Shown one piece after another: positions 38,981-48,684 of a stretch of 64,000 nucleotides of DNA. Numbering within the stretch: position 1 is the stretch's first letter; each line of letters begins with the position of its first letter. The stretch comes from Lysobacteraceae bacterium NML91-0213 (GTDB taxonomy: Bacteria > Pseudomonadota > Gammaproteobacteria > Xanthomonadales > Xanthomonadaceae), in contig NWQL01000002.1 of assembly GCA_002798175.1 (NCBI GenBank), positions 383,475 to 447,474 of the forward strand, read 5' to 3'. The translations under genes and the position numbers were made by a program. The notes beneath the pieces were generated by a model, which was not told the DNA's origin, did not search any database, and saw nothing but the letters and a program-made list of their open reading frames with translations.

Positions 38981-40126
38981 ATGAAACGCCTGTTGCTGCC
39001 GATCGCACTCGGCGCGGCCTGCTGCATGCCCGCGCACGCTGAGATCCCCCTTGGCACGGTTGCCGGTTCCGACGTCGCCTTCGAAGGCCTGTTCCAGGTC
39101 GATGGCTACTGGTTCGACAACGACCTGCGCGACCTGGATGGCCGCGACGACGGCCGCGATCGCGCCACCGGCATCCGCCGCTTCGAGCTGGTGCTCAAGG
39201 GCCAGGGGCCCGGCGGCTTCGGCTGGGTGCTCGGCTACGACGTCGAGGGCGACAACTTCCTCGACAACAACGTGACCTGGGCCTTTGGCGGCGATGGTTC
39301 GCCGAAGCAGACCCTGCTGCTGGGCCAGGCCAAGCAGGCCAACAGCCTCGAGGAACTCTCCTCGGCGCGCCACAACGATTTCATCGCCAAGGCCGCGGCC
39401 ACCGGCACCTTCGCCACCGGACGCCGGCTGGGTGCATCGTGGACCTGGGACGCCGGCGACATCGGCGCCACCGTGGGCTGGTTCGGCCGCAATCTCGACG
39501 ACGATGCCGGGGGTGCCGGCTACACCGCCCGCGGCTGGTGGGCGCCGGTACGCGAGGACGGCCGCGTGCTGCACCTCGGCCTGAGCCATGTCGACCGCGA
39601 CACCGACAGCGACGCGTTGCGCCTGCGCTCGCGCCCGAATGCCGACATGGCCGCGGTGCGCCTGGTCGACAGCGGCGGCCTGGTCGATGTCGATCGCCTG
39701 GCGACCACTGGGCTGGAAGCGATGTGGATCGACGGCCCGGTCAAGCTGCAGGGCGAGTACTTCCTGTCGCGCGCCGACCGCATCGGCACCAGCGCGTACG
39801 ACACCGAAGGCGGCTACGTCAGCGCGCTGTGGACACCCGGCGGCAGTGGCTGGAACTACGCCGGCGGATTGCCGCGTACCCGCGTCGAGAACCCGGGCCT
39901 GTGGCAGTTCGGCCTGCGTTACGACTACCTGGACCTCGACGACGGCCCCGTGCGCGGTGGGCGGATGGAGGCCTGGACCGCAGGCGTGAACTGGTACTGG
40001 CGGCAGAACGCCAAGCTGATGCTCAACTACGTCAACGTCACCAGCCGGGCGGGCGACGCCGCCACCGGGCTGGTCCTCAGCGACGATCCGTCGATCCTCG
40101 AAGCGCGCGTGCAACTGCACTGGTAA
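38981..40126 (+). CDS. Phosphate-selective porin (OprO/OprP family)
   Basis: A 381-residue outer-membrane protein with a signal peptide (ending AHA-EIP). The sequence alternates beta strands (FELVLKGQGPGGFGWVLGYD, WQFGLRYDYLDLDDG) and ends NYVNVTSRAG followed by a C-terminal strand VQLHW with aromatic final residue. The pattern RRFELVLKG and WTAGVNWYWRQNAKLMLNYV is typical of the OprO/P family of anion pores. Phosphate selectivity is by homology only; no Pho box was searched. Confidence 0.85.
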   Translation: MKRLLLPIALGAACCMPAHAEIPLGTVAGSDVAFEGLFQVDGYWFDNDLRDLDGRDDGRDRATGIRRFELVLKGQGPGGFGWVLGYDVEGDNFLDNNVTWAFGGDGSPKQTLLLGQAKQANSLEELSSARHNDFIAKAAATGTFATGRRLGASWTWDAGDIGATVGWFGRNLDDDAGGAGYTARGWWAPVREDGRVLHLGLSHVDRDTDSDALRLRSRPNADMAAVRLVDSGGLVDVDRLATTGLEAMWIDGPVKLQGEYFLSRADRIGTSAYDTEGGYVSALWTPGGSGWNYAGGLPRTRVENPGLWQFGLRYDYLDLDDGPVRGGRMEAWTAGVNWYWRQNAKLMLNYVNVTSRAGDAATGLVLSDDPSILEARVQLHW

Positions 40127-40140
40127 GGACGCTGCCGCCA

Positions 40141-40166
40141 GCGCACGCGATGGGCATCGCGTGCGC
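40141..40166. terminator. Hairpin between converging porin and small minus-strand gene
   Basis: GCGCACGCGAT-GGGC-ATCGCGTGCGC is a perfect 11-bp stem 14 bp after the porin stop, between convergent genes. It has no T run, so termination strength is uncertain. Confidence 0.5.
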
Positions 40167-40243
40167 GGCCCCTGGCGATCCACATCGGCAGGCCGGTGCC
40201 CGACCGCCGCACGCCGGCGATGGATCATTCCGGCAACCGGCCT

Positions 40244-40501
40244 TCAGCCGCCGACCGCAAGATCCCATTCGATGAAGCTCGCGAGCAGGTCCGGGCTGTC
40301 GGCGGGCCGCTGCCGCGCAGCCGCCAGCCGTTGCAGCTCGGCCAGCGCCTGCAGTTCGAGATGGCGCAGCAGGTCCTCGCGGCGGCGGGCCAGTGGCACC
40401 CCGTGGCCGTCCACGCCCTGCCCCGCGGTGAACGTCGTACACGGCAACACCCCGGCCGTGGCCGGGGCGTCGCGGTCGTCGCGGGCGGACGAGCGGTCCA
40501 A
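40244..40501 (-). CDS. Possible 85-residue protein downstream of the chemoreceptor
   Basis: Starts with TTG one base after the chemoreceptor stop (TGA-G-TTG), on the same strand. The C-terminal half (REDLLRHLELQALAELQRL to the end) is a plausible amphipathic helical segment ending SFIEWDLAVGG. It has no signal peptide, known domain or clear Shine-Dalgarno, so it relies on coupling with the gene before it. Confidence 0.45.
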   Translation of the reverse strand: MDRSSARDDRDAPATAGVLPCTTFTAGQGVDGHGVPLARRREDLLRHLELQALAELQRLAAARQRPADSPDLLASFIEWDLAVGG

Positions 40502-40502
40502 C

Positions 40503-41690
40503 TCAGAACAGTTCGACGGTGCCCGCGCCCATCGATTCCTGGGTCACCGGCTTGTGCGGCGGCTTTTCCCAGGTGCTGCGCAGCTCGCGCAGGCGCTGGC
40601 CGATGCGCTGCAGGGCGCGGATCAGCTCGTCGTCGAACACGCCGCCATTGCGACGCAGCAGGTCCTGCAGGTCGATCGCCTCGCGGTTGATCGCGTTCAG
40701 GCGCTCCAGGTGCGCATGCACGCCGCCCAGTGCCTGGGTGGCGATGTCCTCGAACTGGAGTGCGCGCACCGCCTCGGCCACGCTGCCGTCGATGGCACGG
40801 CCACAATCGGAGATCTCGCGCATGCCGTCACCGAGCGAACGGTTGATCGCCGCCACCTGGTCGAGCATGCCGGCCGCCTCGGCGCGTGCCTCGCGGGAAC
40901 GGGTGAGGTCGCGCGAGGCCATCCCGGACACCGTGTCGCGCACCTTGGCGATCGACTCCTTGGACGAGTGCGCGAGCTTGCGGATCTGCTCGTTGAACGC
41001 GGTGGAACGCTCCGACAGGTTGCGCACCTCGTCGGCGACCACCGCGAAGCCGCGCCCTGCCTCGCCGGCGCGCGCGGCCTCGATGGCCGCATTGAGCGCG
41101 AGCAGGTTGGTCTGGTCGGCGATCGACTTCACGTCCTCCAGCAGCGCGAAGATGCCGTCGAGGTGGCCGGCCATCTCGTCGATGTGGGTGACGGTGGTGC
41201 CGCTCTGGCCGCTGACCTGTTCCAGCGCCTCCACCAGTTGCTCCATGCGCTGGCTGGCGTGCTGGGCGAAGCGCGCCACGTCGGCGCCGCCGTCCTGGTC
41301 GCCGGTGCGGTCGAGAATGCGTGCCATCGCCTGCGCCTGCTGGCGCGACTTGCGGGTCATCGCGTCGAAGCTGCTGCCCAGTCCGCTGACCGCCTGGCGG
41401 ATGAGGTCGCGTGCGCGTTCCACCTCGACCCGCGAGCCCTCGATCTCGGCACCGACGAACTGGCGCAGTTCGCTCAGCAGCTGTTCCTGCTCCTGCAGGA
41501 TGCGGGTGTGTTCCGGTGGGCGACGGGTCTCGCGCATCACCAGCCAGACCCCCACGCCGATCCAGCTGGCGGTGACGGTCAGCAGGATCGCCCAGCGCAC
41601 CGCGCCCGGCCATTCGAGCGCGAACGCCAGTGGCAGCATCAGGGTGAGGAACAGCGGTGCGGCGAGGCGGATCAGCAGGCGTGCGTACAT
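40503..41690 (-). CDS. Methyl-accepting chemotaxis protein without periplasmic sensor
   Basis: A 395-residue chemoreceptor. Two closely spaced hydrophobic helices (about 5-25 and 33-52) leave no room for a periplasmic domain. The cytoplasmic signalling hairpin is standard, with tip region [21 protein letters not shown] then [17 protein letters not shown], the site that contacts CheA and CheW. The cytoplasmic helix starts at about 65. The C-terminus continues with [11 protein letters not shown], which recalls receptors that also act in c-di-GMP or twitching pathways. A sigma-28 promoter (41724-41750) drives it, placing it in the flagellar class III regulon. Confidence 0.9.
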   Translation of the reverse strand: MYARLLIRLAAPLFLTLMLPLAFALEWPGAVRWAILLTVTASWIGVGVWLVMRETRRPPEHTRILQEQEQLLSELRQFVGAEIEGSRVEVERARDLIRQAVSGLGSSFDAMTRKSRQQAQAMARILDRTGDQDGGADVARFAQHASQRMEQLVEALEQVSGQSGTTVTHIDEMAGHLDGIFALLEDVKSIADQTNLLALNAAIEAARAGEAGRGFAVVADEVRNLSERSTAFNEQIRKLAHSSKESIAKVRDTVSGMASRDLTRSREARAEAAGMLDQVAAINRSLGDGMREISDCGRAIDGSVAEAVRALQFEDIATQALGGVHAHLERLNAINREAIDLQDLLRRNGGVFDDELIRALQRIGQRLRELRSTWEKPPHKPVTQESMGAGTVELF

Positions 41691-41723
41691 GGGGCACTCT
41701 CAGGGGCGGGCTCTACGGACCCG

Positions 41724-41750
41724 GTATCGGCCCCCGTCGACCGGCCTTTA
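41724..41750 (-). promoter_or_regulatory. Sigma-28 (FliA) promoter of the chemoreceptor gene
   Basis: On the minus strand TAAA (41750-41747), 15 bases, GCCGATAC (41731-41724). The FliA consensus is TAAA-N15-GCCGATAA. It lies 34 bp upstream of the ATG. The rest of the gap up to 41963 shows no gene. Confidence 0.85.
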
Positions 41751-41963
41751 GCGTTTGCGCCGGTGACAGCGGGATTCGCGGCGTTGCCTGCGGCATTTGC
41801 GACGTGGGCCGCAGTTGGCGCGCAGGTGCACGGATGACCGGTGGGCACGTGAGCTGGAGCGGGTACGTCGGTGAGTGGGCGAACCGTCGGCATGCGCGCC
41901 GTGGCGGGCCGGCCGGTCACCGATCGCGGGCTGACGATGGTGGCTTCGTTGCGGCCCGCCGGC

Positions 41964-44726
41964 TCAGCGCCGTAGAACGGTCACCCGCCCGGATGCGGCC
42001 ATCACGTCCCCTGGCACCGGCTGCAGCCAGCGCGAGACTTCCGACGCCGGCAGCGGGCGCGCGTACAGGAAGCCCTGTACCTCGTCGCAGCCGTACTCGC
42101 GCAGCAGCCGTTCGTCGTCCGCGCTTTCCACGCCCTCGGCCAGCACCTGCATGCGCAACGCCTTGCCGAGGTGGATGATCGCCCGGGTCACTTCGGCCGA
42201 GCGGCGACCTTCGCCGAGACCGGCGATGAAGCTGCGGTCGATCTTGAGCCGCCCCACCGGGAACCGGCTGAGGTAGCTGAGACTGGAGAAGCCGATGCCG
42301 AAGTCATCGATCGCCAGCGCCACGCCCTCGCGGGCGAACACCTCGAAGCAGTGCCACAACGCCGGGGTATCGCGCAGCAACGCCGATTCGGTGAGTTCGA
42401 GCTCCAGCTGCGTGGGCGGCCAGCCGCTTTCGGCGCAGGCTCCCAGCACGCGTGCGGCAAAGCCCGGGTCGCGCAGCTGCACGGCGGATACGTTGACCGA
42501 CATCCGTCCCAGGGAGATGCCCGCGCGCGCCCATGCCGCGGCCTGGCTGCAGGCTTCGCGAAGCACCCAGTCACCGATGGCGGCGATATCACCGGTGGCC
42601 TCGGCGATCGGAATGAATTCGTCCGGCGGACAATGGCCGAGTTCGCGGTGGTGCCAGCGCAGCAGCGCCTCCACGCCGACGACGGTGCCACTGCGCAGCT
42701 CGTACAGCGGCTGGTAGAGCAGCGAGAACTCGTCGCGCTCGAGCGCGCCGCGCATGGCCTGCTCCAGGTCCAGGCGCCGGCGCGAACGGCGCCACGCCTC
42801 CGGACTGTGGAACTGGATGCGATTGCGGCCGTCGTCCTGCTTGGCGTTGTGCAACGCCGCGCCCGCCGCACGCAGCAGTTCGTCGAAGCCGACGTCGGCC
42901 GGGCGGATCGCGATGCCTGCGCTGACGCCGAAGCGCAGGATCTCGCCGTCGACCGGTACCGGGTCGGACAGGCCGGTGACGATGCGCTGGGCGGTCGCCG
43001 CGATCGCCTCGCGGCCTTCGCCCTGGCGCAGCAGGACCACGAATTCGTCGCCGCCCAGGCGCCCGAACAGGTCGCCGGCATCCACGAGCATGTGCAGGCG
43101 CGCGGCGACGGCCTTGAGCACCGCGTCGCCGGCGGCGTGGCCATGGGCCTCGTTGATGCCGCCGAAGCCGTCGAGGTCGAGCAGCAGCAGTGCATGCCCG
43201 GTGGCGCAGTCGGCCGCGGCCAGCACCGCTTCGATCTCCTCGCGCAGCCGCGTGCGGTTGGGCAGCCGGGTCAGGGTGTCGTAGTGCGACAGCAGTTCGA
43301 TCCGTGCATTGGCCTCGCGCTCGTGCGACGTGTCGCGGAACAGCACCAGGTGGCGGCCGCGGCTGCCACCGTCGCGGTCAAACTCGACCACTGCACGGGT
43401 CCAGACCTGCACGCCGTCGGGGCGGTAGAAGCACAGGTCCAGCGAGATCGCGTCGGCGCCATCGGCCACCCGCGACATGGCTTCGAGCAACGCATCGCGT
43501 GATTCGATCGTGTAGTGGTGCAACAGGTCGTCGAGCGCCATCGTGCTGCCCTCGTGTCCGTGCAGGCGCGCGCACTCTTCGGTCCAGTACAGGGTGCGGG
43601 TGGCGGCATCGATCTCGCAGCCGCCGATACGGCCAAGCTCCGCAACCCGGCGCAGCAGCTCCCCACGGCGGTGATTGGCGGCGTCGGCGCGGCGTTGCGC
43701 GGTGACGTCCTGGATCTGTGCGATCACCCGCAGCAGCCGCTCGCCATCGCAACGCGGGGATGCCCAGACCTGCAGGTGCAGGCGCTCGGCGGCGGCATCG
43801 ACGGTGAGCTCGAAGCTGGCGGTCTCCTCGCCCTGCCGCAGGCGCTCCCAGGCCTGCCGCAATGCCCGGCGATCGCCGCGGCAGCGCCGTAGCCAGGCGC
43901 GCACGCGCAGCCCGTCATCGAGCCCGAGCGCGGTGCGCAGCTCACGCGTGCACCAGACCACGTCGGTGGATGCATCCAAGGTCCAGCTGGCCATGCCGGC
44001 GAGGCGCTGCGTTTCCTCGACCAGCCCGCGCTGCTCGCGCAGCCGTTGCTCGAGCTGCTTCTGGCTGCCGATGCCGGTGACCGTGCCTGCCACGCGCAGC
44101 GGCGTGCCGCTGGCATCCCAGGCGGTCACCCGGCCGGCATCTCGTACCCAGCGCCAGCTGCCGTCGCGGTGCAGGCAACGGTACTCGCACAGGTATGCGG
44201 GGCTGCGCCCGGCCAGGTGGGCCTCGAGCGCCGCGCGCAGGCGGCCGCGGTCGTCCGGGTGGGCGCGGCGCTGGGCATCGGCAAAGCTGCCGACGGCGGC
44301 CGACGCGCCCTCGTGGCCCATCAGCCTCAGCCAGGAGACCGAGCGCTGCAGTCGGTCGTGGCGGATGTCCCAGACCCACAGGCCATGGCCGCCCGACTCC
44401 GCCGCCTCCAGCCAGGTTCCGGCCACGGACGACAACTGCACGCTCAGGGAATACGCCACCACGCCCTGCTGGTCGCGACTGACCACGCGCATGCAGGCCT
44501 GCAGCGCGCCGTCGGCACCCGGCAGTTCGCAGTCCACGGCTTCCTCGCCCTGCGACAGGCGCGCGCGCAGACCGGCCAGTGAGGGCGCGTGGCGCTCGAC
44601 CAGTGCATCCAGCCCACGCGCCTGCGCCGACGCATTGGCCAGCAGGCAGCGGCCATCGCGGTCGAGCAGCAGCAGCCCATCGGGCAGCGGATGACTGAAC
44701 AGGCTCGAGATGACGCCGGGATCCAT
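41964..44726 (-). CDS. Multi-PAS GGDEF-EAL protein, both catalytic domains canonical
   Basis: About 920 residues from ATG 44726; the 73 codons upstream overlap the divergent kinase gene and are low-complexity. Several PAS/PAC modules occupy about 1-500 (LPDGLLLLDRDGRCLLANAS opens the first, WVRDAGRVTAWDASGTPLRVAG marks a PAC), with no transmembrane helix. The GGDEF domain has an intact GRLGGDEFVVLL, but no RxxD inhibitory site is seen. The EAL domain keeps VEALLRWHH, DDFGIGFSSLSYL and LAEGVESADDERLL. It could both make and break c-di-GMP, with PAS input deciding the balance. Confidence 0.9.
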   Translation of the reverse strand: MDPGVISSLFSHPLPDGLLLLDRDGRCLLANASAQARGLDALVERHAPSLAGLRARLSQGEEAVDCELPGADGALQACMRVVSRDQQGVVAYSLSVQLSSVAGTWLEAAESGGHGLWVWDIRHDRLQRSVSWLRLMGHEGASAAVGSFADAQRRAHPDDRGRLRAALEAHLAGRSPAYLCEYRCLHRDGSWRWVRDAGRVTAWDASGTPLRVAGTVTGIGSQKQLEQRLREQRGLVEETQRLAGMASWTLDASTDVVWCTRELRTALGLDDGLRVRAWLRRCRGDRRALRQAWERLRQGEETASFELTVDAAAERLHLQVWASPRCDGERLLRVIAQIQDVTAQRRADAANHRRGELLRRVAELGRIGGCEIDAATRTLYWTEECARLHGHEGSTMALDDLLHHYTIESRDALLEAMSRVADGADAISLDLCFYRPDGVQVWTRAVVEFDRDGGSRGRHLVLFRDTSHEREANARIELLSHYDTLTRLPNRTRLREEIEAVLAAADCATGHALLLLDLDGFGGINEAHGHAAGDAVLKAVAARLHMLVDAGDLFGRLGGDEFVVLLRQGEGREAIAATAQRIVTGLSDPVPVDGEILRFGVSAGIAIRPADVGFDELLRAAGAALHNAKQDDGRNRIQFHSPEAWRRSRRRLDLEQAMRGALERDEFSLLYQPLYELRSGTVVGVEALLRWHHRELGHCPPDEFIPIAEATGDIAAIGDWVLREACSQAAAWARAGISLGRMSVNVSAVQLRDPGFAARVLGACAESGWPPTQLELELTESALLRDTPALWHCFEVFAREGVALAIDDFGIGFSSLSYLSRFPVGRLKIDRSFIAGLGEGRRSAEVTRAIIHLGKALRMQVLAEGVESADDERLLREYGCDEVQGFLYARPLPASEVSRWLQPVPGDVMAASGRVTVLRR

Positions 44727-44868
44727 CTGCGCGAATCGCTCCGGTTGCGTGTCGCCCAGCCGTGGATCGGCATGGGCTCGTGCTCCGGTAGCGGCGGCGG
44801 GGGGCGGAAATTGAGGCGCCGTTGCGCGGGCGGCTAGACTCGCGGACGGGATCGACGGGGACGACCAG

Positions 44869-46944
44869 ATGGCAACAGCCCGGGAGGGAGACGGCGGGAT
44901 GGCACGCGCGTCCGGCGCGGGCGTGCGGCGGAGCCTGGCCGGCATCCGCTGGTGGATCCCGCTGCTGTACCTGGTCCTGAGCGGTGCGTGGATCCTGTTC
45001 AGCGATCACCTCGTGGAGGGCCTGCTGCCCCCGGGCGCGGTGCGGGTGGCGCAATCGGCCAAGGGCCTGCTGTTCGTGCTGGCCAGTGCCGCGGCCCTGT
45101 GGCTGCTGCTGCGCAACCAGGCGGACCGGATCGAGCGCGCCCACCGCGCGACGCTCGATTACGCGCAGCGATACCGCGAGCTGCTGGAACGCCATCCCGA
45201 TCCGTTGTGGTTGCACGAGGCCGGCAACGGCAGGCTGCTGTACGTCAATCCCGCGGCGCGCAGGTTCTTCGGCCTGGGCGCCGACGACGCACTGCCAGCC
45301 GATGCCGCCGCCCTGCAGGGGGTGCTGCCGCATCCCGGCGAGGAGGGCCGGCCGGCGACGATCCGGCGTATCCGCCTGCCGGATGGGCGCCGGCACGATG
45401 TCGAGCTGCATGTCGCGCGGCTGGACCACGACGGACGCGAGGCGCGCCTGGTGAGCATGCGCGACCGCACCGCCGAGATCGGTGCCGAGCGCGAACGGGC
45501 GCAGAGCGCGCGGCGCATGCGCGAAGCCCAGCAGCTGGCCTGCCTGGGATCGTGGGAATTCGATCCGGCGTCCGGGCATGGCCATCTGTCCGAGGAAACC
45601 TGCCGCATGCTCGGCGTGCGCTCACCGGTGGGCGACGGCGCCGATGTGCGCGGCCTGCTGCTCGATTCGCTGCCCGGCTGGGGAAAGCAGTTGTCCGGAC
45701 TGCTGGACGCGCTGGCCTCGGGCCATGTGCCGACGCTGGACGTGGTGATCCCGCTGGAGACCGCGGACGGCACCCGGCGGCTGCAGCTGCGCGGCGCGCG
45801 CGCCACCGACGACGGTGCGCCACACCTGCTGCGCGGCACCCTGCAGGACATCACCGAAGCCGAGGCCGCGCGGCGCCAGCTGCGCGAACGCGAGCGCCAG
45901 TTCCACGACCTGATCCGGGCCCTTCCCGACGGCGTCATCCTGCTGTCGGGCGACCGCGTGCGCTATGCCAACCCCGCCTGCGCCGAAGCCTTCGGGCGAC
46001 CGGTCGACACCATGCCCGGGCTGCCGGTCCAGGCGCTGCTGGCCGAGGACGACGCGCCGCTGCTGCGCGAGTGGCTGCGCGCCGCGCTGGTGCCGGGCCC
46101 GGCCACCGATACCGTCGCACGCGCGCCGCGCATGCGCCGCAGTGACGGCAGCCTGTTCAATGCCGCGCTCACCGCAGCCGAGACGCGCTACGAGGACGCC
46201 ATCTGCGTGGTGATCGTGATGCGCGACCTCTCGCCTGCGGAGCGCATGCGCGACGAACTCGCCGCCGGCAACCAGCAGCTGCAGGCGATGGCGGCGCGCA
46301 TCTTTTCGGTACAGGAGGACGAGCGGCGCCGGATCTCGCGCGACCTGCACGACGACATCGGCCAGTCGATCACCGCCATCAAGATGTCGGCGAGCGCGGC
46401 GATGGACGAGGACGACCCGGCGCGACGGCGCGACGACCTCGACGACGTGCTTGCGCTGGCCGATGCCACCCTGTCGAGGCTGCGCGACATCTCGATCCTG
46501 CTGCGTCCGCCGCAGCTCGACGCGCTGGGCCTGGAAGCGGCGCTGCGCTGGCATGCCGAGCGGCTGTTCACGCATGCAGGCGTGGATCTGGAGCTTGCGA
46601 TCGCGGTACTGCCGCAGCGTCCGGAACGCGAGGTGGAGCAGGCCTGCTTCCGCATCGCGCAGGAAGCCATGACCAATGCGCTGCGGCATGCGGCGCCGGC
46701 GCGGGTGTCGCTGCGCCTGGACGACCTCGGCGACCGCCTGCACCTGCGGATCATCGACGATGGCCGCGGATTCGACACGCCCGCCGATGGCGGGCTGGGC
46801 CTTGCGATCATGCGCGAACGTGCGCACGGGGTCGGCGGTGTGTTCGACATCCGCTCCGCGCATGGCAACGGCACCACCGTGGAGGCCGTGCTTCCGTACG
46901 AGCCGGCTGCAACCGCAAAGCACGCCGTGCAGCCTGCTGGCTAG
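44869..46944 (+). CDS. PAS sensor histidine kinase, NarL-type (HisKA_3)
   Basis: A 691-residue kinase. Two membrane helices (about 26-46 and 63-82), then PAS domains (about 100-215, 220-340 and 345-460), a dimerisation/phosphotransfer helix with H494 (RRISRDLHDDIGQSITAIKM) and an HATPase_c domain (EAMTNALRHA, DDGRGF, GLGLAIMRERA). Kinases of this class pair with NarL/LuxR-type regulators. None is adjacent: the next gene (9 bp on) carries a GGDEF-EAL-REC protein, whose receiver domain is the natural candidate partner. Confidence 0.9.
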   Translation: MATAREGDGGMARASGAGVRRSLAGIRWWIPLLYLVLSGAWILFSDHLVEGLLPPGAVRVAQSAKGLLFVLASAAALWLLLRNQADRIERAHRATLDYAQRYRELLERHPDPLWLHEAGNGRLLYVNPAARRFFGLGADDALPADAAALQGVLPHPGEEGRPATIRRIRLPDGRRHDVELHVARLDHDGREARLVSMRDRTAEIGAERERAQSARRMREAQQLACLGSWEFDPASGHGHLSEETCRMLGVRSPVGDGADVRGLLLDSLPGWGKQLSGLLDALASGHVPTLDVVIPLETADGTRRLQLRGARATDDGAPHLLRGTLQDITEAEAARRQLRERERQFHDLIRALPDGVILLSGDRVRYANPACAEAFGRPVDTMPGLPVQALLAEDDAPLLREWLRAALVPGPATDTVARAPRMRRSDGSLFNAALTAAETRYEDAICVVIVMRDLSPAERMRDELAAGNQQLQAMAARIFSVQEDERRRISRDLHDDIGQSITAIKMSASAAMDEDDPARRRDDLDDVLALADATLSRLRDISILLRPPQLDALGLEAALRWHAERLFTHAGVDLELAIAVLPQRPEREVEQACFRIAQEAMTNALRHAAPARVSLRLDDLGDRLHLRIIDDGRGFDTPADGGLGLAIMRERAHGVGGVFDIRSAHGNGTTVEAVLPYEPAATAKHAVQPAG

Positions 46945-46953
46945 AATGCCCGC

Positions 46954-48681
46954 ATGCGAAATACCGATCCGGATGCATCACCTCCCCTGCCTCGTCTGGG
47001 CGCCGGGCACCCCGGGCTGACCGCACTGGTCGACGCCGCGCGCGCGGGCGGCGAACCGCTGGTGGTGTTGCATGTCGACATCGACCATTTCGCCTCGATC
47101 AACCAGAACATGGGCGTGGAGGTGGGCGACATCGCGCTCGAGACCGTCGGCGAGCGGCTGCGGACGCTGATCGAGGGCCGTGGCCACGTATGGCGCCACG
47201 GCAGCGACGAGTTCGTGGTGGCAGTGCCGGATGCGCAGGCGTCGGCGGTGACCGCGCAGGCGCTTGCCCAGCAGCTGATCGCCGCCGTGGCGCAGCCGTT
47301 GACGGTGTTGCCGTACACGCTGTTTCTCGGCGCCAAGGTCGGCATCAGCCTGTGCCCGCAGCACGGCACCGATGCCTCGCAGCTGCTGCAGCTGGCCGAG
47401 ACCGCGGCGCGGCGCGCCTCGCACGTGGTGCACGACCCGGTGCAGGTGCATGCGGCGCCGGCACTCGATCGTGCGCAGAGCGAAAGCACCATCGCGCGGC
47501 AGATCGTGGATGCCCTGCCCAACCGCGAACTGCGCTTGCGCTTCCAGCCGATGATCAGCGCGCGCGACGGGCGCATCGTCGGCATGGAGGCACTGATCCG
47601 CTGGCAGTCGCCGGTACTCGGCCTGCTGCTGCCGGAGCGCTTCCTGCCGATCGCCGAACGCCTGGGCGTGATCGTGCAGATCGGCGACTGGATGCTGGAG
47701 CGGGTGATCGAGCAGGCCAGGCTGTGGCGCGAACAGGGCTTCGACGACTTCTTCGTCGGCGTCAACGTGTCGACGCTGCAGCTGCTCGAACCCGACTTCG
47801 TGGACCGCCTGCTCGCGCGCATGCAGCAGGCCGGACTGCCGCCCTCGGCGGTCCTGCTGGAGATCAACGAGAGCGCGCTCAGCACTAATACCCAGGCGGT
47901 CTACCAGGCCATCGCCGCGCTGCGCCACGAAGGCGTGGGCCTGACGCTGGACAACTTCGGCACCGGCAATGCCAGCCTCGGCGCGCTGGTGCGCTACCCG
48001 GCCGACATCCTCAAGATCGACCGCAGCTTCATCAATGCGGCACCCGCCGGCAGTCGCGAGACCGCGATCGTGCGCGCGATGATCGCGATGGGCCACCAGC
48101 TCGGCATGAAGGTGATCGCCAATGGCGTGGAGACCGAGGCGCAGCTGGGGTTCCTGCGGCGCGCCGACTGCGACATCTTCCAGGGCTACCTGTTCGGCGA
48201 GGCGATGAGCGCCGAAGCCGCGGGCCAGGCGCTGCGCCGCCGCTACCTGCGCTCCGAGCTGTTCGCGGCCAGCACCACCGACCGCACCCTGCTGCTGGTC
48301 GACGACGAGGAGAACGTGCTGCGCGCGCTGGTGCGGCTGTTCCGTCGCGATGGCTACCGCATCCTCGCCGCCGGAAACGTGCGCGATGCGTTCGGGCTGC
48401 TGGCCACCAACGAGGTACAGGTGATCCTGTCGGACCAGCGCATGTCGGAGATGGACGGCACCGAGTTCCTCGGCCGGGTGAAGATGCTCTACCCCGATAC
48501 CATCCGGCTGGTGCTGTCGGGCTACACCGACCTCGCCACGGTGACCGACGCGATCAACCGCGGCGCGATCTACCGCTTCCTGACCAAACCCTGGGACGAC
48601 GCCGAGCTGCGCGAGCACATCCGCCAGGCCTTCCGCACCCACGACACCCAGCGCAACCGCGAGGCATCGCCGCAGGCCTGA
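46954..48681 (+). CDS. Degenerate GGDEF-EAL protein with C-terminal receiver domain
   Basis: 575 residues. The GGDEF domain has RHGSDEF (82-87) in place of GGDEF. The EAL domain has EAL at 212-214, but the metal/catalytic DDFGTGYS is LDNFGTGNAS (D333, N334), and the AEGVE glutamate is N390 (IANGVE). Both activities are therefore probably impaired. A REC domain follows (about 443-560) with phosphoacceptor D494 (ILSDQRMSEMDG) and the conserved KPWDD end. This looks like a c-di-GMP receptor or signalling scaffold controlled by phosphorylation rather than an enzyme. It is 9 bp after the sensor kinase and probably co-transcribed. Confidence 0.88.
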   Translation: MRNTDPDASPPLPRLGAGHPGLTALVDAARAGGEPLVVLHVDIDHFASINQNMGVEVGDIALETVGERLRTLIEGRGHVWRHGSDEFVVAVPDAQASAVTAQALAQQLIAAVAQPLTVLPYTLFLGAKVGISLCPQHGTDASQLLQLAETAARRASHVVHDPVQVHAAPALDRAQSESTIARQIVDALPNRELRLRFQPMISARDGRIVGMEALIRWQSPVLGLLLPERFLPIAERLGVIVQIGDWMLERVIEQARLWREQGFDDFFVGVNVSTLQLLEPDFVDRLLARMQQAGLPPSAVLLEINESALSTNTQAVYQAIAALRHEGVGLTLDNFGTGNASLGALVRYPADILKIDRSFINAAPAGSRETAIVRAMIAMGHQLGMKVIANGVETEAQLGFLRRADCDIFQGYLFGEAMSAEAAGQALRRRYLRSELFAASTTDRTLLLVDDEENVLRALVRLFRRDGYRILAAGNVRDAFGLLATNEVQVILSDQRMSEMDGTEFLGRVKMLYPDTIRLVLSGYTDLATVTDAINRGAIYRFLTKPWDDAELREHIRQAFRTHDTQRNREASPQA

Positions 48682-48684
48682 GCC

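Noticed and set aside
44727-44945. Longer start for the PAS-GGDEF-EAL protein
   Set aside because: The added residues are proline/alanine-rich, overlap the divergent kinase gene and precede a natural start MDPGVISSLF.
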